Below are positions 16,436-27,549 of a stretch of 64,000 nt of DNA, one piece after another. Every line of letters begins with the position of its first letter. The stretch's first letter is position 1. The DNA is from Janthinobacterium sp. TND4EL3 (GTDB taxonomy: Bacteria > Pseudomonadota > Gammaproteobacteria > Burkholderiales > Burkholderiaceae_D), in NCBI RefSeq assembly GCF_900156175.1, contig NZ_FTMV01000014.1, forward strand, positions 124,001 through 188,000, read 5' to 3'. Under the pieces are notes generated by a model. That model was not told where the DNA came from, did not search any database, and worked only from the letters and a program-made list of their open reading frames with translations. The translations under genes were made by a program, and so were the position numbers.

Positions 16436-18496
16436 ATGAACCGCATTTTCAAACAGCTCGGCTGGGCAGCGCTTGCGCTGGCAGGCGCCGGGTCCTTGGG
16501 CGTTGTCGCCCTGCAACGTGGCGAACCGATCAGCGCTATCTGGATCGTCATCGCCGCCGTCTGCGTCTACCTGATCGCCTACCGATTCTACAGCCTGTTC
16601 ATCGCCGACAAGGTGCTGGGACTGGACGCCCGCCGCATGACCCCGGCCTTCAAGCACAATGACGGCCTGGACCACGTGCCAACCAACAAATACGTGCTGT
16701 TCGGCCACCATTTCGCCGCGATTGCCGGCGCCGGCCCCCTGGTCGGCCCCGTGCTGGCTGCGCAGATGGGCTATTTGCCCGGCATGCTGTGGATTTTGGC
16801 GGGCGTCGTGTTTGCGGGCGCCGTGCAGGATTTCATCGTGCTGTTCATTTCCATGCGCCGCGATGGCCGCTCCCTGGGCGACCTGATCAAGGCTGAACTG
16901 GGCGAAATTCCCGGCATGATCGCCTTGCTCGGCTGCTTCATGATCATGGTCATCATTTTGGCCGTGCTGGCCCTGATCGTCGTCAAGGCATTGACGGGTT
17001 CCCCTTGGGGCAGCTTCACCGTGATGGCGACGATCCCCATCGCCCTGTTCATGGGCGTGTACTCGCGCTTCATCCGCGTGGGCCGCATCGGCGAGATTTC
17101 CATCATCGGTTTTGTCTTGCTGATGCTGGCCATCATCGGCGGCCAGTACGTGCAGGAACACGCGGTCCTCGGCCCGATGTTCACGTTCACGGGCACGGAA
17201 CTGACGTGGATGCTGATCGGCTACGGCTTCATCGCCTCCGTCCTGCCCGTGTGGCTGCTGCTGGCGCCGCGCGACTACCTGTCGACTTTCCTGAAGATCG
17301 GCACGATCCTGGGCCTGGCCATCGGCATCATCGTCGTCGCGCCCTACCTGAAAATGCCGGCCATGACCAAGTTCATCGACGGGTCCGGCCCCGTCTGGTC
17401 GGGCAATCTGTTCCCCTTCCTGTTCATCACGATTGCCTGCGGCGCCGTGTCCGGCTTCCACGCGCTGATTTCCTCGGGCACCACGCCGAAGATGATAGAA
17501 AACGAAAGCCACGCCCGCTTCATCGGCTATGGCGCCATGCTGATGGAGTCGTTCGTGGCCATCATGGCCCTGGTGGCCGCCTCGACCATCGAACCGGGCA
17601 TCTATTTCGCCATGAACAGCCCGGCCGCCCTGATCGGCACCACGGCGGAATCGGCCGCCCAGGCGATTTCGCAGTGGGGCTTCTATGTGACGCCGGACAT
17701 GCTGACGCAGACGGCCAAGGACGTTGGCGAGCACAGCATCATCTCGCGCGCGGGCGGCGCGCCGACCCTGGCCGTCGGCATGGCGCAGATCCTGTCCGGC
17801 GCCATCGGCGGCAAGGCCATGATGGCCTTCTGGTACCACTTCGCCATCCTGTTCGAGGCCCTGTTCATCCTGACGGCCGTCGATGCGGGCACGCGTGCCG
17901 GCCGCTTCATGCTGCAGGATTTGCTGGGCAGCTTCGTGCCAAGCCTGAAACAGACGGAAAACGTCATCGCCAACCTGCTGGCCACGGGCCTGTGCGTGGC
18001 GGCCTGGGGCTACTTCCTGTACCAGGGCGTGGTCGATCCATTGGGCGGCATCAACACCCTGTGGCCGCTGTTCGGCATCGCCAACCAGATGCTGGCGGCC
18101 ATCGCGCTGATCCTCGGCACTTGCGTGCTGTTCAAGATGAAACGTGGCCAGTATGCATGGGTCACCATCACGCCGACCATCTGGCTGCTGCTGTGCACCT
18201 TGACGGCGGGCTGGCAAAAGATTTTCGACGCCAATCCGCGCGTGGGCTTCCTCGCGCATGCGAAGAAATACTCGGCAGCCCTCGATGAAGGCACGCTGCT
18301 GGCGCCGGCCAAGTCGGTGGCGCAGATGCGCCAGATCATCTTCAACGACTACCTGGATGCGGGCCTGGCCGCCTTCTTCGTGGTGGTCGTCGTCAGCGTG
18401 CTGTTCTTCGGCATCCGCACGATTTTGAAGGCGCGCGCCGACAGCAAGCCTAGCACCAAGGAAACACCGTTCCAGGCCATGCCCACGGTGCAATGA
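16436..18496 (+). CDS. cstA: Carbon starvation protein CstA (pyruvate/peptide transporter)
   Basis: The 686-residue polytopic protein has the CstA signature regions: HFAAIAGAGPLVGPVLAAQMGY, GAVQDFIVLFISMRRDGRS, and GFHALISSGTTPKMI. It is expected to import pyruvate or peptides across the inner membrane. The ATG at 16436 has a strong GGAGGA seven bases upstream. Its TGA overlaps the start of the YbdD gene (ATGA), the usual cstA-ybdD arrangement. A terminator follows at 18840. Confidence 0.95.
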   Translation: MNRIFKQLGWAALALAGAGSLGVVALQRGEPISAIWIVIAAVCVYLIAYRFYSLFIADKVLGLDARRMTPAFKHNDGLDHVPTNKYVLFGHHFAAIAGAGPLVGPVLAAQMGYLPGMLWILAGVVFAGAVQDFIVLFISMRRDGRSLGDLIKAELGEIPGMIALLGCFMIMVIILAVLALIVVKALTGSPWGSFTVMATIPIALFMGVYSRFIRVGRIGEISIIGFVLLMLAIIGGQYVQEHAVLGPMFTFTGTELTWMLIGYGFIASVLPVWLLLAPRDYLSTFLKIGTILGLAIGIIVVAPYLKMPAMTKFIDGSGPVWSGNLFPFLFITIACGAVSGFHALISSGTTPKMIENESHARFIGYGAMLMESFVAIMALVAASTIEPGIYFAMNSPAALIGTTAESAAQAISQWGFYVTPDMLTQTAKDVGEHSIISRAGGAPTLAVGMAQILSGAIGGKAMMAFWYHFAILFEALFILTAVDAGTRAGRFMLQDLLGSFVPSLKQTENVIANLLATGLCVAAWGYFLYQGVVDPLGGINTLWPLFGIANQMLAAIALILGTCVLFKMKRGQYAWVTITPTIWLLLCTLTAGWQKIFDANPRVGFLAHAKKYSAALDEGTLLAPAKSVAQMRQIIFNDYLDAGLAAFFVVVVVSVLFFGIRTILKARADSKPSTKETPFQAMPTVQ

Positions 18497-18696
18497 TGCT
18501 CGACGAAATCATCAAGGCGGGACGGTATCTGGGACAAAGCATGCGGCTCATGTGCGGCTTGCCCGAGTACGACACCTACGTGGCGCACCGGGAAGTGACC
18601 CATCCCGGCGAGCCGATGATGACGTATGAAGAGTTCTTCCGCGAACGGCAGGAAGCGCGCTACGGCGGCGCCGGCAAACGCGGCGGCTGCTGTTAG
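18493..18696 (+). CDS. ybdD: YbdD/YjiX family small protein
   Basis: The 67-residue protein has the family core (YLGQSMRLMCGLPEYDTYVAHREVTHPGEPMMTYEEFF), followed by a C-terminal RYGGAGKRGGCC tail. Members accompany cstA or its paralogues and are needed for pyruvate uptake in E. coli. The four-base overlap with cstA supports translational coupling. Confidence 0.92.
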   Translation: MMLDEIIKAGRYLGQSMRLMCGLPEYDTYVAHREVTHPGEPMMTYEEFFRERQEARYGGAGKRGGCC

Positions 18697-18701
18697 GCTG
18701 G

Positions 18702-18817
18702 CACCTGACCCGGCCCGCTGCACGGCGGTATAGGCGGCTTGCGATGCTCACCGGACTTCAGTACGGTTGCGCTTCTCGGCCGCCTCTCCCTTCCGCTCGC
18801 TACGGCTGGGTCAGGTG
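18702..18817. repeat. 80-bp dispersed repeat, copy 1, with complementary flanks
   Basis: The core at 18726-18805 (from CGGTATAGGCGGC to ACGG) matches an equally long core at 35528-35607 and contains a near-palindrome ACCGGAC/GTACGGT. The core is enclosed by CACCTGACCC (18702-18711) and its exact reverse complement GGGTCAGGTG (18808-18817). No gene lies in 18697-18998. Confidence 0.75.
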
Positions 18818-18839
18818 TTGTTGCTCAGCAATAACTTGA

Positions 18840-18868
18840 GGGCGGTTCTCCGGGGCCGCCCTTTGTTT
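18840..18868 (+). terminator. Terminator of the cstA-ybdD operon
   Basis: The stem GGGCGG-..-CCGCCC (18840-18861) is followed by TTTGTTT. It lies downstream of ybdD and the dispersed repeat. Confidence 0.65.
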
Positions 18869-18998
18869 CATCTCGTATAAGTTCCCCTCCCCTCTCTTCC
18901 CTTAGACCCACATCAATATCTAGGTGTGTCTTCGCGTCTATATTTTTCCAATAGGAATTAAATAACAGTCAACGGGCGACCGGGGAAGCAGCGAATTC

Positions 18999-21887
18999 AT
19001 GTTCAATTTCCAACGTTCCAGCATCAGCCAGAAGCTGACCATGATTTCGGTGCTGTCGTCGGGCTGCGCGCTGCTGCTGGTGTTCGTGGCGTTCGCGCTG
19101 ACGTCCGTGCTCAGCCACAAGAGCGATGAGGGCAAGCAGTTGCTGTCGCTGGCGGGCGTGATCGGCGCGGCGGGGGCGACGCCGTTACTGATCGGCAAGC
19201 CGGCGCAGGCGCAGGCGGAACAGGTGCTGGCCGCACTGGCCGCGCGCGACGAGGTGGCCCAGGCGGCCCTGTTCGACCAGGGCGGGCGCCTGTTCGCCCT
19301 GTACCGCGCGCCGCAGCACGACAAGGAGCTGGCGGCGCCGGAAGACATGGACCCGGCCCTGCTGGCCGACATGGCCGAGCAGCCCGTCACGCAAGGCTCG
19401 GGCACCACCCTGGCGCCCGCCATGCGCTTGTACCGGCCCGTCTACCGGCCGGGCGAGCCGCAGCAGATCATCGGCGCCGTGCTGATCGAAGCGGACCTGA
19501 ACCACATGTGGCGCGACATCGGCCGCCACGTGGGCGCCATCGGCGGCGCCACCGTGCTGTCCTTCCTGATCGCCGTCTTCCTCGCGCGGCGCTTTAAAAG
19601 CGTGATTGCCGAGCCGATCACGAAGCTCATTGATACAGCGCAAAAGGTCTCCAGCAGCCAGACGTATAGTCACCGCATTGCCCACCAGCGCAGCGACGAA
19701 CTGGGCGTGCTGATCGACAGTTTCAACGACATGCTGGCGCAGATCGACAGCCGCGACAGTACCCTGGCCAATTACCGCGACCAGCTCGAACGCCAGGTGG
19801 GCGTGCGCACGGCGCAGCTGGAAAAGGCCAAGGACGCGGCCGAGGCGGCCAGCCAGGCGAAAAGCGCGTTTCTCGCCACCATGAGCCATGAAATCCGCAC
19901 GCCGATGAACGGCGTGCTGGGCATGACGGAATTGCTGCTGGCCAGCCCATTGAGCCCGCAGCAGCGCCACTACACGAGCATGGTGCAGCGTTCGGGGCAG
20001 AATTTGCTGGTGATCATCAACGACATCCTCGACTTTTCCAAGATCGAGGCAGGCAAGCTCAGCGTGGAATACATCCGCTTCAATTTCCGCGAGCTGCTCG
20101 ACGATATCGAGCACGTGTTCGCGCCGCAGGCGGAAGCGAAGAATATCTGCCTGGAATTCGACATCGCCAACGACATCCCGATCGCCATCTGCGGCGACCC
20201 GAACCGCTTGCGCCAGATCATCGTCAACCTGCTGGGCAACGCCATCAAGTTCACGGAAACGGGCAAGGTCACCGTGAAAGTGGAAGTGTGCAGCGAAGAC
20301 GCGCCCAGCGTGGGCTTGCGCTTCGAGGTGCACGACACGGGCATCGGCGTATCAAGCGAGGCGCGCAGCCGCATCTTCGAATCGTTTTCGCAGGCCGACG
20401 GCTCGACCACGCGCAAGCATGGCGGCACGGGCCTGGGCCTGACCATCTCGAAACAGCTGGTCGAGCTGATGGGTGGAAAAATCGGCGTCGACAATGCTTT
20501 AACGCAAGGCTCGATCTTCTGGTTCGAAGTAAATTTCGATAAGCGGCGGGTCGACAGCGACGACCCGTCCTTCAACCTGAAAACCACGCGAGGGTTACGC
20601 GCCTTGATCGTCGACCACACACCCGCCACGCGCGCCGTGCTGGAGCGGCAGCTGGCCAGCTGGCACATCGTCAGCGACAGCGCCGGCACGGCGGGCGAAT
20701 GCCTGGGCAAGCTGCGGGCGGCCGCGCAGGCGGGCACGCCGTATGGCGTGGCCCTGCTCGACATGGATTTGCCGCGCACCAGCGGCCTGGCCCTGGCCGC
20801 CACCATCAAGAGCGACCCGCTGCTGGCCGACCTCAAATTACTGCTGCTGAGCACGGAGCAGGCCGCGGCCGACCCCGTGCAGCGGCGCGAGGCGGGCGTG
20901 GCCTTCCAGCTGATCAAGCCGGCCCGCGAATGCGATCTGTTCGACTGCATCGTCACGCCGCCGCGCGCCGGCGAAAGCCTGCGCACGGCGCCGCCACATG
21001 CGCTGCGCCCCGCCGCCCGCGCGCCCGGCCGGCGCCAGCGCCGCCGCGTGCTGCTGGCCGAAGATAACCCTGTCAACGTGGAAGTGGCGCTGGCCATGCT
21101 CGACAGCCTGGGCCTGGACGTGGTGTGCGCGCGCAACGGCGAAGAAGCCCTGCAGGCGGCGCGGGGCGGGGATTTCGACCTGATCCTGATGGATTGCCAG
21201 ATGCCCGTGATGGACGGCTTTGCCGCCACGGCGGAAATCCGCCGCCACGAACAGCAGTGCGGCCACGCGCGCGTGCTGCCCATCGTCGCCATCACGGCCA
21301 ACGCGCTGCAGGGCGACCGCGAAGCATGCCTGGCGGCCGGCATGGACGACTACCTGAGCAAGCCCTTCACGCAGCAGGACCTGGGCCACACGATCGCCCG
21401 CTGGATCACCCTGCCGCGCGCGGCCACCGTGCACCACAGCGAGCAGGCGGAAGCGCCACTGGAGACGCCGCAGGCGCCGCGCCACGAAGCGCCGCCCGAG
21501 GCAACGCCGCCATCCGCCGCCCCGCCCTCCGGCCAGCCGCTGAACCGGCAGGCGCTGGAAAACATCCGCGCCCTGTCGCGCACCGATGGCGATGCCTTGC
21601 TCGAACGGGTCATCCAGGCCTTTGTCGGCGAGACGCCGCGCCAGTTGACGGCCATGCGCGAGGCCATCGCCGGCGCGGATGCAGAAGCGCTGCGCAAGGT
21701 GGCCCACAGCCTCAAGTCGGGCAGCGCCAACGTGGGCGCCGACGGCCTGGCGCAGCTGTGCAAGGACATGGAAAAACTCGGCCGCGCCGGCAGCACCGAA
21801 GGCGCGGCGCCCCTGCTGCAGCAGATGCAGCAAGCCTTCCTGGCCGTACGCGAATCGCTGAGCGCCATCCTCGTGAAGGAACACTGA
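18999..21887 (+). CDS. Hybrid histidine kinase with two receivers and Hpt (BarA/Rpf-like)
   Basis: The 962-residue sensor has TM helices at about 15-38 and 178-197 around a CHASE8-like periplasmic domain, HAMP (about 199-250), a coiled coil, HisKA with H297 in [11 protein letters not shown], an ATPase domain, a first receiver with an unusual start ([10 protein letters not shown], acceptor in LLDMDLP), a second canonical receiver ([22 protein letters not shown]) and a C-terminal Hpt domain ([13 protein letters not shown]). It should phosphorelay internally to the Hpt histidine and on to a regulator. The c-di-GMP response regulator starts 2 bp downstream and is the obvious output. Confidence 0.93.
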   Translation: MFNFQRSSISQKLTMISVLSSGCALLLVFVAFALTSVLSHKSDEGKQLLSLAGVIGAAGATPLLIGKPAQAQAEQVLAALAARDEVAQAALFDQGGRLFALYRAPQHDKELAAPEDMDPALLADMAEQPVTQGSGTTLAPAMRLYRPVYRPGEPQQIIGAVLIEADLNHMWRDIGRHVGAIGGATVLSFLIAVFLARRFKSVIAEPITKLIDTAQKVSSSQTYSHRIAHQRSDELGVLIDSFNDMLAQIDSRDSTLANYRDQLERQVGVRTAQLEKAKDAAEAASQAKSAFLATMSHEIRTPMNGVLGMTELLLASPLSPQQRHYTSMVQRSGQNLLVIINDILDFSKIEAGKLSVEYIRFNFRELLDDIEHVFAPQAEAKNICLEFDIANDIPIAICGDPNRLRQIIVNLLGNAIKFTETGKVTVKVEVCSEDAPSVGLRFEVHDTGIGVSSEARSRIFESFSQADGSTTRKHGGTGLGLTISKQLVELMGGKIGVDNALTQGSIFWFEVNFDKRRVDSDDPSFNLKTTRGLRALIVDHTPATRAVLERQLASWHIVSDSAGTAGECLGKLRAAAQAGTPYGVALLDMDLPRTSGLALAATIKSDPLLADLKLLLLSTEQAAADPVQRREAGVAFQLIKPARECDLFDCIVTPPRAGESLRTAPPHALRPAARAPGRRQRRRVLLAEDNPVNVEVALAMLDSLGLDVVCARNGEEALQAARGGDFDLILMDCQMPVMDGFAATAEIRRHEQQCGHARVLPIVAITANALQGDREACLAAGMDDYLSKPFTQQDLGHTIARWITLPRAATVHHSEQAEAPLETPQAPRHEAPPEATPPSAAPPSGQPLNRQALENIRALSRTDGDALLERVIQAFVGETPRQLTAMREAIAGADAEALRKVAHSLKSGSANVGADGLAQLCKDMEKLGRAGSTEGAAPLLQQMQQAFLAVRESLSAILVKEH

Positions 21888-21888
21888 C

Positions 21889-24048
21889 ATGACAGCGCCC
21901 CTCTCCCCTCCCCGCGGCCTGGTGCTGGTGGCCGACGACGATCCCGTCATGCGCTTGCTGATGCGGCAGATGCTCACGCAGGTGGGCCTGGACGTGATCG
22001 AGGCCGAGGACGGCGTGCAGGCGCTGGCCAGCTACAAGCACAGCGGACCGGACCTGGTCATGCTCGACGTCGACATGCCTGCCATGGACGGCTTTGCCGT
22101 GTGCCGCGAAATCCGCCACCAGGAAGCGGGCGGCACCGTGCCCATCATCATGGTCACGGGCGGCGACGAACTGGAAGCCGTCACGCGCGCCTACGAGGTG
22201 GGCGCCACGGACTTCATTTCCAAGCCCATCAACTGGCCCATCCTCGGCCACCGCGTGCTGTACGTGCTGCGCGCCAGCGACGCCATCGCCCGCCTGCGCA
22301 TCGCCGACGCGCACAACCGCGCCGTACTGGCCGCCATCCCCGACACCTTCTTCCGCCTGAACCGCGAGGGCTATTATCTCGACTATGAACAGGGCCACGA
22401 CGCCAGTGCCGGCTTTTCCATCAGCAACTGCGTGGGCAGCCATATCCGCGACGTGCTGCCGCCCGAAATCGCCGCGCGCCTGCTCGACAAGGCGCACGCC
22501 GTGCTGGCCACGCAACATATCGGCTCGGTCGACTACACGCTCACGCACGAAGACAGCACCCGCCATTTCGAGGCGCGCCTGGTGGCGACGGGCGCCGACG
22601 AAGTGCTGGGCCTGGTGCGCGACATCAGCGAACGCAAGCGTACGGAGGAGCAGATCCGCCGCCTCGCCTATTGCGACAGCCTGACGGGCATCCCCAACCG
22701 GCAAGCCTTCCTGGAAACCCTGGAGCGCGAGCTGCTGCGGTCAAAAGAACACGACAAGAAATTCGCCGTGCTGTTCATGGACCTCGACGCCTTCAAGCGC
22801 ATCAACGACACCCTGGGCCACGACGTTGGCGACCATTTGCTCAAGGTGGTGTCGGAGCGCCTGCGCGAAACCATCCGCCCCAGCGACCTGGTGCTGCGCG
22901 CCGAGCACGAGTTCGAATCGTCCTCCGGCGGCAGCAACCTGGCGCGCCTGGGCGGCGACGAATTCACGATACTGATCCCCGACCTGGAGCGGGTGGAAGA
23001 CGCGCTGAACGTGGCGCACCGGGTCAAGGAAGCCATGCGCCGGCCCTTCATGATCGAGGGGCACGAGATTTTCGTCACGGCCAGCATCGGCATCTCGCTG
23101 TACCCGGAAGATGGCGAGGACTGCAACTCGCTGCTCAAATACGCGGACACGGCCATGTACCACGCGAAAAACTGCGGCAAGAACAACGCCAAGCTGTACA
23201 GCTCCTCGCTGACGATGGAAATCATGAGCCACGTCAAGATGGAAGTGGGCCTGCGCAAGGCTTTGCAGAACAACGAGCTGTATTTGCTGTACCAGCCGCA
23301 GATCGACGTGCCCAGCACGCAGATCGTCGGCGTGGAAGCGCTGGTGCGCTGGCGCCACCCGGAGCGGGGCATCATCTCGCCCACGGAATTCATCCCGCTG
23401 GCCGAGGAGACGGGGCTGATCGTGCCCATCGGCGAATGGGTGCTGCGCACGGCCTGCAACCAGGCCAAGGCCTGGCAAAGCGATGGCGGGCGGGCCATCC
23501 GCATGGCCGTGAACCTGTCGGCGAAGCAATTCAAGGATGAAAACCTGATGCAGATCGTGCTGTCGGCCCTGGCCGACACGGGCCTCGACGCGCGGCTGCT
23601 GGAACTGGAATTGACGGAAGGCACCTTGATGGACGACGCGCGCGCCACCATGGTGACCCTGGAGCAGCTGCGCGGCATCGGCGTGTACCTGTCCATCGAC
23701 GACTTCGGCACGGGATATTCTTCAATGAATTACCTGAAGCGCTTCGACGTGCGGGCCTTAAAGATCGACAAGAGCTTTATCGCCGGTTTGCCGCAGGACA
23801 CCGAAAACGCGGCCATCACGCGCGCCATCATCGCCATGGCGCATGGCTTGAAGATGGTGGTGGTGGCCGAGGGCGTGGAGACGGGCGAGCAGCTGCTGAT
23901 GCTGGAAGAATACGGCTGCGACATGGCGCAAGGATACTTTTTAGGCCACCCGTCGCCGCACGATGCGATCACGGCCATGCTGGCCAGGCAGGCCGGCCAG
24001 GCGGCCAGCCTGGAAGCTAGAGCACTTCGAAGGCAAGGATTTGCGTGA
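21889..24048 (+). CDS. Response regulator REC-PAS-GGDEF-EAL
   Basis: The 719-residue protein has a receiver ([11 protein letters not shown], acceptor in [12 protein letters not shown]), a PAS-like region, a GGDEF domain ([11 protein letters not shown]) and an EAL domain ([32 protein letters not shown]). The inhibitory RxxD (RPSD) is separated from GGDEF by an insertion rich in Glu/Ser/Gly instead of the usual five residues. Phosphorylation by the hybrid kinase upstream would adjust c-di-GMP. Its 3' end overlaps the convergent esterase-like gene by about 32 bp. Confidence 0.93.
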   Translation: MTAPLSPPRGLVLVADDDPVMRLLMRQMLTQVGLDVIEAEDGVQALASYKHSGPDLVMLDVDMPAMDGFAVCREIRHQEAGGTVPIIMVTGGDELEAVTRAYEVGATDFISKPINWPILGHRVLYVLRASDAIARLRIADAHNRAVLAAIPDTFFRLNREGYYLDYEQGHDASAGFSISNCVGSHIRDVLPPEIAARLLDKAHAVLATQHIGSVDYTLTHEDSTRHFEARLVATGADEVLGLVRDISERKRTEEQIRRLAYCDSLTGIPNRQAFLETLERELLRSKEHDKKFAVLFMDLDAFKRINDTLGHDVGDHLLKVVSERLRETIRPSDLVLRAEHEFESSSGGSNLARLGGDEFTILIPDLERVEDALNVAHRVKEAMRRPFMIEGHEIFVTASIGISLYPEDGEDCNSLLKYADTAMYHAKNCGKNNAKLYSSSLTMEIMSHVKMEVGLRKALQNNELYLLYQPQIDVPSTQIVGVEALVRWRHPERGIISPTEFIPLAEETGLIVPIGEWVLRTACNQAKAWQSDGGRAIRMAVNLSAKQFKDENLMQIVLSALADTGLDARLLELELTEGTLMDDARATMVTLEQLRGIGVYLSIDDFGTGYSSMNYLKRFDVRALKIDKSFIAGLPQDTENAAITRAIIAMAHGLKMVVVAEGVETGEQLLMLEEYGCDMAQGYFLGHPSPHDAITAMLARQAGQAASLEARALRRQGFA

Positions 24049-25147
24049 CTTGCTGCGGATTGAAATTATCGTCCGAAATCATCACCAGGCTGCGGCGGCC
24101 GTTGGCCAGGCGCGGTCCCCAGCTGATGCCCTCGATATTGTCGACGCGGGACAGGCCGATCTTTTCCAGGTCCAGCAGCAATCGCTTGCGCGCCGGCACA
24201 TAAGTAGCGCCCGCCAGGGCGGGGATGGCTTGGATATCGGTGGCGCCATCCGTCTCCATTTCATAGATGCGCACGTGATTCGTGTACAGGCCATCCGCGT
24301 TGGACACGCCGGCACGCTCCACCACGAGCACCTGATGGTCGTTGACGGCGAGGATTTCCGACACGCCATTGTCCGCCTCGCGTCCCGGCGCGGGCCGCGA
24401 CGCCACCGGCTCGATCGGATACGCATACTGGCCCAGCACGGTGCCGGCGCGGTCCAGGCGCGTGATGCGCACGACGGAGCCATTGTCGGGCGTGGTCAGC
24501 GGGCCATCCTGGTACAGGGCCGCTTCCATGCCCAGCCACAGGCTCTTGCCGTCGCTGGCAAACGACAGCGCCTCGAAGCTCATGTTGTTGCGCGAGCCGA
24601 TTGCTTCCTTCGACACATTGAACATGGCGGGCGTGGGCAAGGTGGCGAGGAATTTTCCGTCGCGGTCCGCATGGCGCACGAAGGGGTGCAGTCCCACCTT
24701 GCGGTTGCCTTCGCTGCCGTACCACAGGCTGCCGTCCTGCGGATCGACACGGATGGTCTCGATGTCGGGCACCTGCTCGCCCTGCTCCAGTCTTGCATGG
24801 GCCAGGTTCGGATAGCGGCTGCCGTCGGGCTGCGTGAAGAAATGCACGCTGTTCAAGGTCACGGCGGAGAACTTCTCGCTGTCGTAGCTGAGCGTGGCGC
24901 GGTAGAAACGGGCCGGATTGATTTCCGAGCGGTCATCGCTTTCCATCACCCAGGTATTGCTTGCCGCATCGTAGTCGATGCCGGACAAGCCGCCCACCGT
25001 GGTGCCCTGGAAAGCCTGCTTCAGGGCGATGCGCTGCTCGCCGATCAGGCGCAGGCCCGCAATCGGCGCGTCGTGGGGGAAGCTGGCGCAGGCGGAGAGG
25101 ACGGCGGCGGAGGCCAGGGCAAGCGCGGTACGGAAAAATCGATGCAT
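24017..25147 (-). CDS. Lipoprotein, phytase-like esterase (esterase-like activity of phytase family)
   Basis: The 376-residue protein starts with a lipoprotein signal (lipobox LSAC, C20) and continues with the beta-propeller pattern of the esterase-like phytase family ([21 protein letters not shown].., [71 protein letters not shown]). A hydrolase of phosphate or carboxylate esters at the outer membrane is the family-level expectation; the substrate is unknown. It stands alone. Confidence 0.85.
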   Translation of the reverse strand: MHRFFRTALALASAAVLSACASFPHDAPIAGLRLIGEQRIALKQAFQGTTVGGLSGIDYDAASNTWVMESDDRSEINPARFYRATLSYDSEKFSAVTLNSVHFFTQPDGSRYPNLAHARLEQGEQVPDIETIRVDPQDGSLWYGSEGNRKVGLHPFVRHADRDGKFLATLPTPAMFNVSKEAIGSRNNMSFEALSFASDGKSLWLGMEAALYQDGPLTTPDNGSVVRITRLDRAGTVLGQYAYPIEPVASRPAPGREADNGVSEILAVNDHQVLVVERAGVSNADGLYTNHVRIYEMETDGATDIQAIPALAGATYVPARKRLLLDLEKIGLSRVDNIEGISWGPRLANGRRSLVMISDDNFNPQQVTQILAFEVL

Positions 25148-25164
25148 GACAGGTATCAGTGAGT

Positions 25165-25303
25165 TGCGTAGGTCGGCTTAGCGTGAAGCGCGTAAGCCGA
25201 CAACATTGTTGGCTTGGCTGGTGGCGTCGGTATAACGTAGTGGTGTTGGTAACGTGGCGCGGTGGTGTCGGATTACGCGGCTACGCCGCTAATCCGACCT
25301 ACC
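25165..25303. repeat. REPIN-like pair of inverted hairpins
   Basis: Hairpin 1 (25172-25201, GTCGGCTTA...TAAGCCGAC) is preceded by GTAG; hairpin 2 (25267-25298, GTCGGATTA...TAATCCGAC) is followed by CTAC. The two GTAGGTCGG-type ends thus point in opposite directions, 65 bp apart, which is the layout of paired REP elements. The intergenic region between the esterase and the CoA-transferase stop holds nothing else. Confidence 0.75.
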
Positions 25304-25316
25304 CGACCTACCCGCC

Positions 25317-26537
25317 CTATACCACCCCATCGGCCTTCAGTTGCGCGATGGCGGCCGCATCATAGCCAAGCGACGCCAGCACCTCGTCGTTGTGCTGGCC
25401 CAGGGTTGGCCCCAGCCATTGCGTCTTGCCCGGCGTGGCCGACAGTTTCGGGCTGATGGCGGGCAATTTGACGGGCGTGCCGTCGGCGAAATGGTGTTGT
25501 TCGAACATATTGCGGGCGAGAAATTGCGGATCGCTCATCATGTCGCGCACGGAGTAGATTTTGCCGGCCGGCACATCGGCCGCTTGCAGCACGGCCAGCG
25601 CGCTGTCGATGGTATGCGTGGCGCACCAGGCGCCGATGGCGTCGTCGATTTCCTGCGTGCGCGCCACCCTGCCGTCGTTGCGCGCCAGCTGCGGATCGCC
25701 CGCCATGTCGATGCGGCCCATGGCCAGCATCAATCGCTTGAAGATGGCGTCGCCGTTGCCGGCGATGACGATGTTTTCGCCGTCGCCCGTCGTATAGGTA
25801 TTCGAGGGCACGATGCCGGGCAGGGAGCCGCCCGTGCGCTCGCGCACCACGCCCGCCTGGTCGTATTCGGGCACCAGCGACTCCATCAGGTTGAACACGG
25901 ATTCGTACAGGGCCACGTCGACCATCTGCCCTTCCCCGCCGTCGCGCCCGCCCGTCGCGTCGCGGTGGCGCAAGGCCATCATGGCGCCGATCACGCCGTG
26001 CAGGGCCGCCACGGAGTCGCCGATGGACACGCCGACGCGCACGGGCGGGCGGTCGGCAAAGCCGGAGACATAGCGCAAGCCGCCCATCGATTCGCCGATG
26101 GCGCCGAAGCCGGGCAAATCCTTCATCGGCCCCGTCTGGCCAAAGCCGGACAGGCGCACCATGATCAGCGACGGTTTTTCCTTTTTCAGCTGTTCATAGC
26201 CGAGATCCCACTTTTCCAGCACGCCGGGGCGGTAGTTCTCGATGATGATGTCCGCTTCCAGGGCCAGCTGGCGCGCAATGGCGCGCCCTTCCGGCATCTT
26301 CAGGTTCAGCGTGATACTTTTCTTGTTGCGGGCCTGCACCGACCACCACAGCGAGGTGCCATCCTTGAGCACGCGCCAGGTACGGATGGGGTCGCCGCCA
26401 TCGGGCGACTCGATCTTGATCACGTCGGCGCCGAATTCGGCCAGCATGCGGGCACAGAACGGCCCCGCGATCAGGGTGCCCAGTTCCAGCACTTTGATGC
26501 CCATCAATGGACCAGTGTTCGCGGAGGATGCTGTCAT
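25317..26537 (-). CDS. CaiB/BaiF family CoA transferase
   Basis: The protein from the ATG at 26537 has 406 residues with the family's N-terminal motif (GIKVLELGTLIAGPFCARMLAEFGADVIKIE) and the GFGAIGESMGGL loop; GGDPIRTWR and LKMPEGR segments fit the formyl-CoA transferase fold. The family moves CoA between carboxylic acids; the pair used here is not known. A frame of 14 extra codons exists but lies within recR. It is last in the dnaX-ybaB-recR direction of transcription. Confidence 0.9.
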   Translation of the reverse strand: MTASSANTGPLMGIKVLELGTLIAGPFCARMLAEFGADVIKIESPDGGDPIRTWRVLKDGTSLWWSVQARNKKSITLNLKMPEGRAIARQLALEADIIIENYRPGVLEKWDLGYEQLKKEKPSLIMVRLSGFGQTGPMKDLPGFGAIGESMGGLRYVSGFADRPPVRVGVSIGDSVAALHGVIGAMMALRHRDATGGRDGGEGQMVDVALYESVFNLMESLVPEYDQAGVVRERTGGSLPGIVPSNTYTTGDGENIVIAGNGDAIFKRLMLAMGRIDMAGDPQLARNDGRVARTQEIDDAIGAWCATHTIDSALAVLQAADVPAGKIYSVRDMMSDPQFLARNMFEQHHFADGTPVKLPAISPKLSATPGKTQWLGPTLGQHNDEVLASLGYDAAAIAQLKADGVV

Positions 26538-26544
26538 AGTGTGC

Positions 26545-27135
26545 TCAGGTTGCCCTGCGGTCGAGCATCGCGCGGGCAATCGTGCCCGCGTCGACGTATT
26601 CCAGTTCGCCGCCCACGGGCACGCCGCGGGCCAGGCGGCTCACGCGCAAGCCCCGCGCCTTCAGCATTTCGCTGATGTAGTGGGCCGTCGCTTCGCCTTC
26701 ATTCGTGAAATTGGTGGCCAGCACCACTTCATTGACCACGCCATCGTTGGCGCGGTTCAGCAATTTTTCGAGGTGGATATCTTTCGGCCCGATGCCGTCC
26801 AGCGGCGACAAGCGTCCCATGAGGACGAAATACAGGCCTTTGTAGGTGAGCGTCTGCTCGATCATCAGCTGGTCGGCGGGCGTTTCCACCACGCACAGCA
26901 AGCGCTTGTCGCGCTCTTCGTCGAGACAGGTCTCGCACACTTCGTGTTCGGTAAAGGTATTGCACAGGCCGCAGTGATGCACGGCATCGACGGCCTGGAA
27001 CAGGGCGCGCGACAGCATGGCCGCGCCTTCCCTGTCGTGCTGCAACAAATGAAACGCCATCCGCTGCGCCGACTTGGGGCCGACGCCGGGCAGGCGCCGC
27101 AGCGCCTCGGTCAGGAATTCAAGCGACTTTGACAT
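26545..27135 (-). CDS. recR: Recombination mediator RecR
   Basis: The 196-residue protein has the helix-hairpin-helix ([15 protein letters not shown]), the four-cysteine zinc site ([16 protein letters not shown]), and the Toprim domain ([16 protein letters not shown]). It helps load RecA at gaps with RecF/RecO. It follows ybaB by 47 bp in the conserved dnaX-ybaB-recR order. Full length compared with the 198-201 residues of the family. Confidence 0.97.
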   Translation of the reverse strand: MSKSLEFLTEALRRLPGVGPKSAQRMAFHLLQHDREGAAMLSRALFQAVDAVHHCGLCNTFTEHEVCETCLDEERDKRLLCVVETPADQLMIEQTLTYKGLYFVLMGRLSPLDGIGPKDIHLEKLLNRANDGVVNEVVLATNFTNEGEATAHYISEMLKARGLRVSRLARGVPVGGELEYVDAGTIARAMLDRRAT

Positions 27136-27182
27136 GGATCAACCCTGCCCCGTGCCACAGATCGAGCGCATGCGGTGTTGCA

Positions 27183-27509
27183 TCAGAATGGCATTTTGAA
27201 GCCGGCTGGCAAGTTCATGCCGCCGGTCAAGCCTGCCATTTTTTCCGCGGACGTCGCTTCCGCCTTGCGCACGGCGTCGTTGAAGGCGGCGGCCACCAGG
27301 TCTTCCAGCATGTCCTTGTCGTCAGCCAGCAGCGACGGGTCGATGGACACGCGCTTGACGTCGTTCTTGCACGTCATGACGATTTTCACGAGGCCGGCGC
27401 CGGACTGGCCTTCCACTTCCACCAGCGCCAGTTGTTCCTGGGCCTTTTTCATGTTGTCTTGCATTGCTTGCGCCTGCTTCATCAGGCCAGCCAGTTGATT
27501 TTTCATCAT
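27183..27509 (-). CDS. ybaB: YbaB/EbfC nucleoid-associated protein
   Basis: The 108-residue protein has the family pattern [42 protein letters not shown] and the C-terminal PAGFKMPF tail. It forms a DNA-binding dimer. It is in the usual position between dnaX and recR. Confidence 0.95.
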   Translation of the reverse strand: MMKNQLAGLMKQAQAMQDNMKKAQEQLALVEVEGQSGAGLVKIVMTCKNDVKRVSIDPSLLADDKDMLEDLVAAAFNDAVRKAEATSAEKMAGLTGGMNLPAGFKMPF

Positions 27510-27549
27510 GAGAATGCTCCGTTAATTCAGTTTGTGAGTGTGTTAATCA

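Noticed and set aside
16283..18493. A 736-codon open frame on the minus strand opposite cstA
   Set aside because: It is a mirror of a GC-rich gene: His/Gln/Arg-rich, without domains, and completely overlaps the well-supported cstA-ybdD coding strand.
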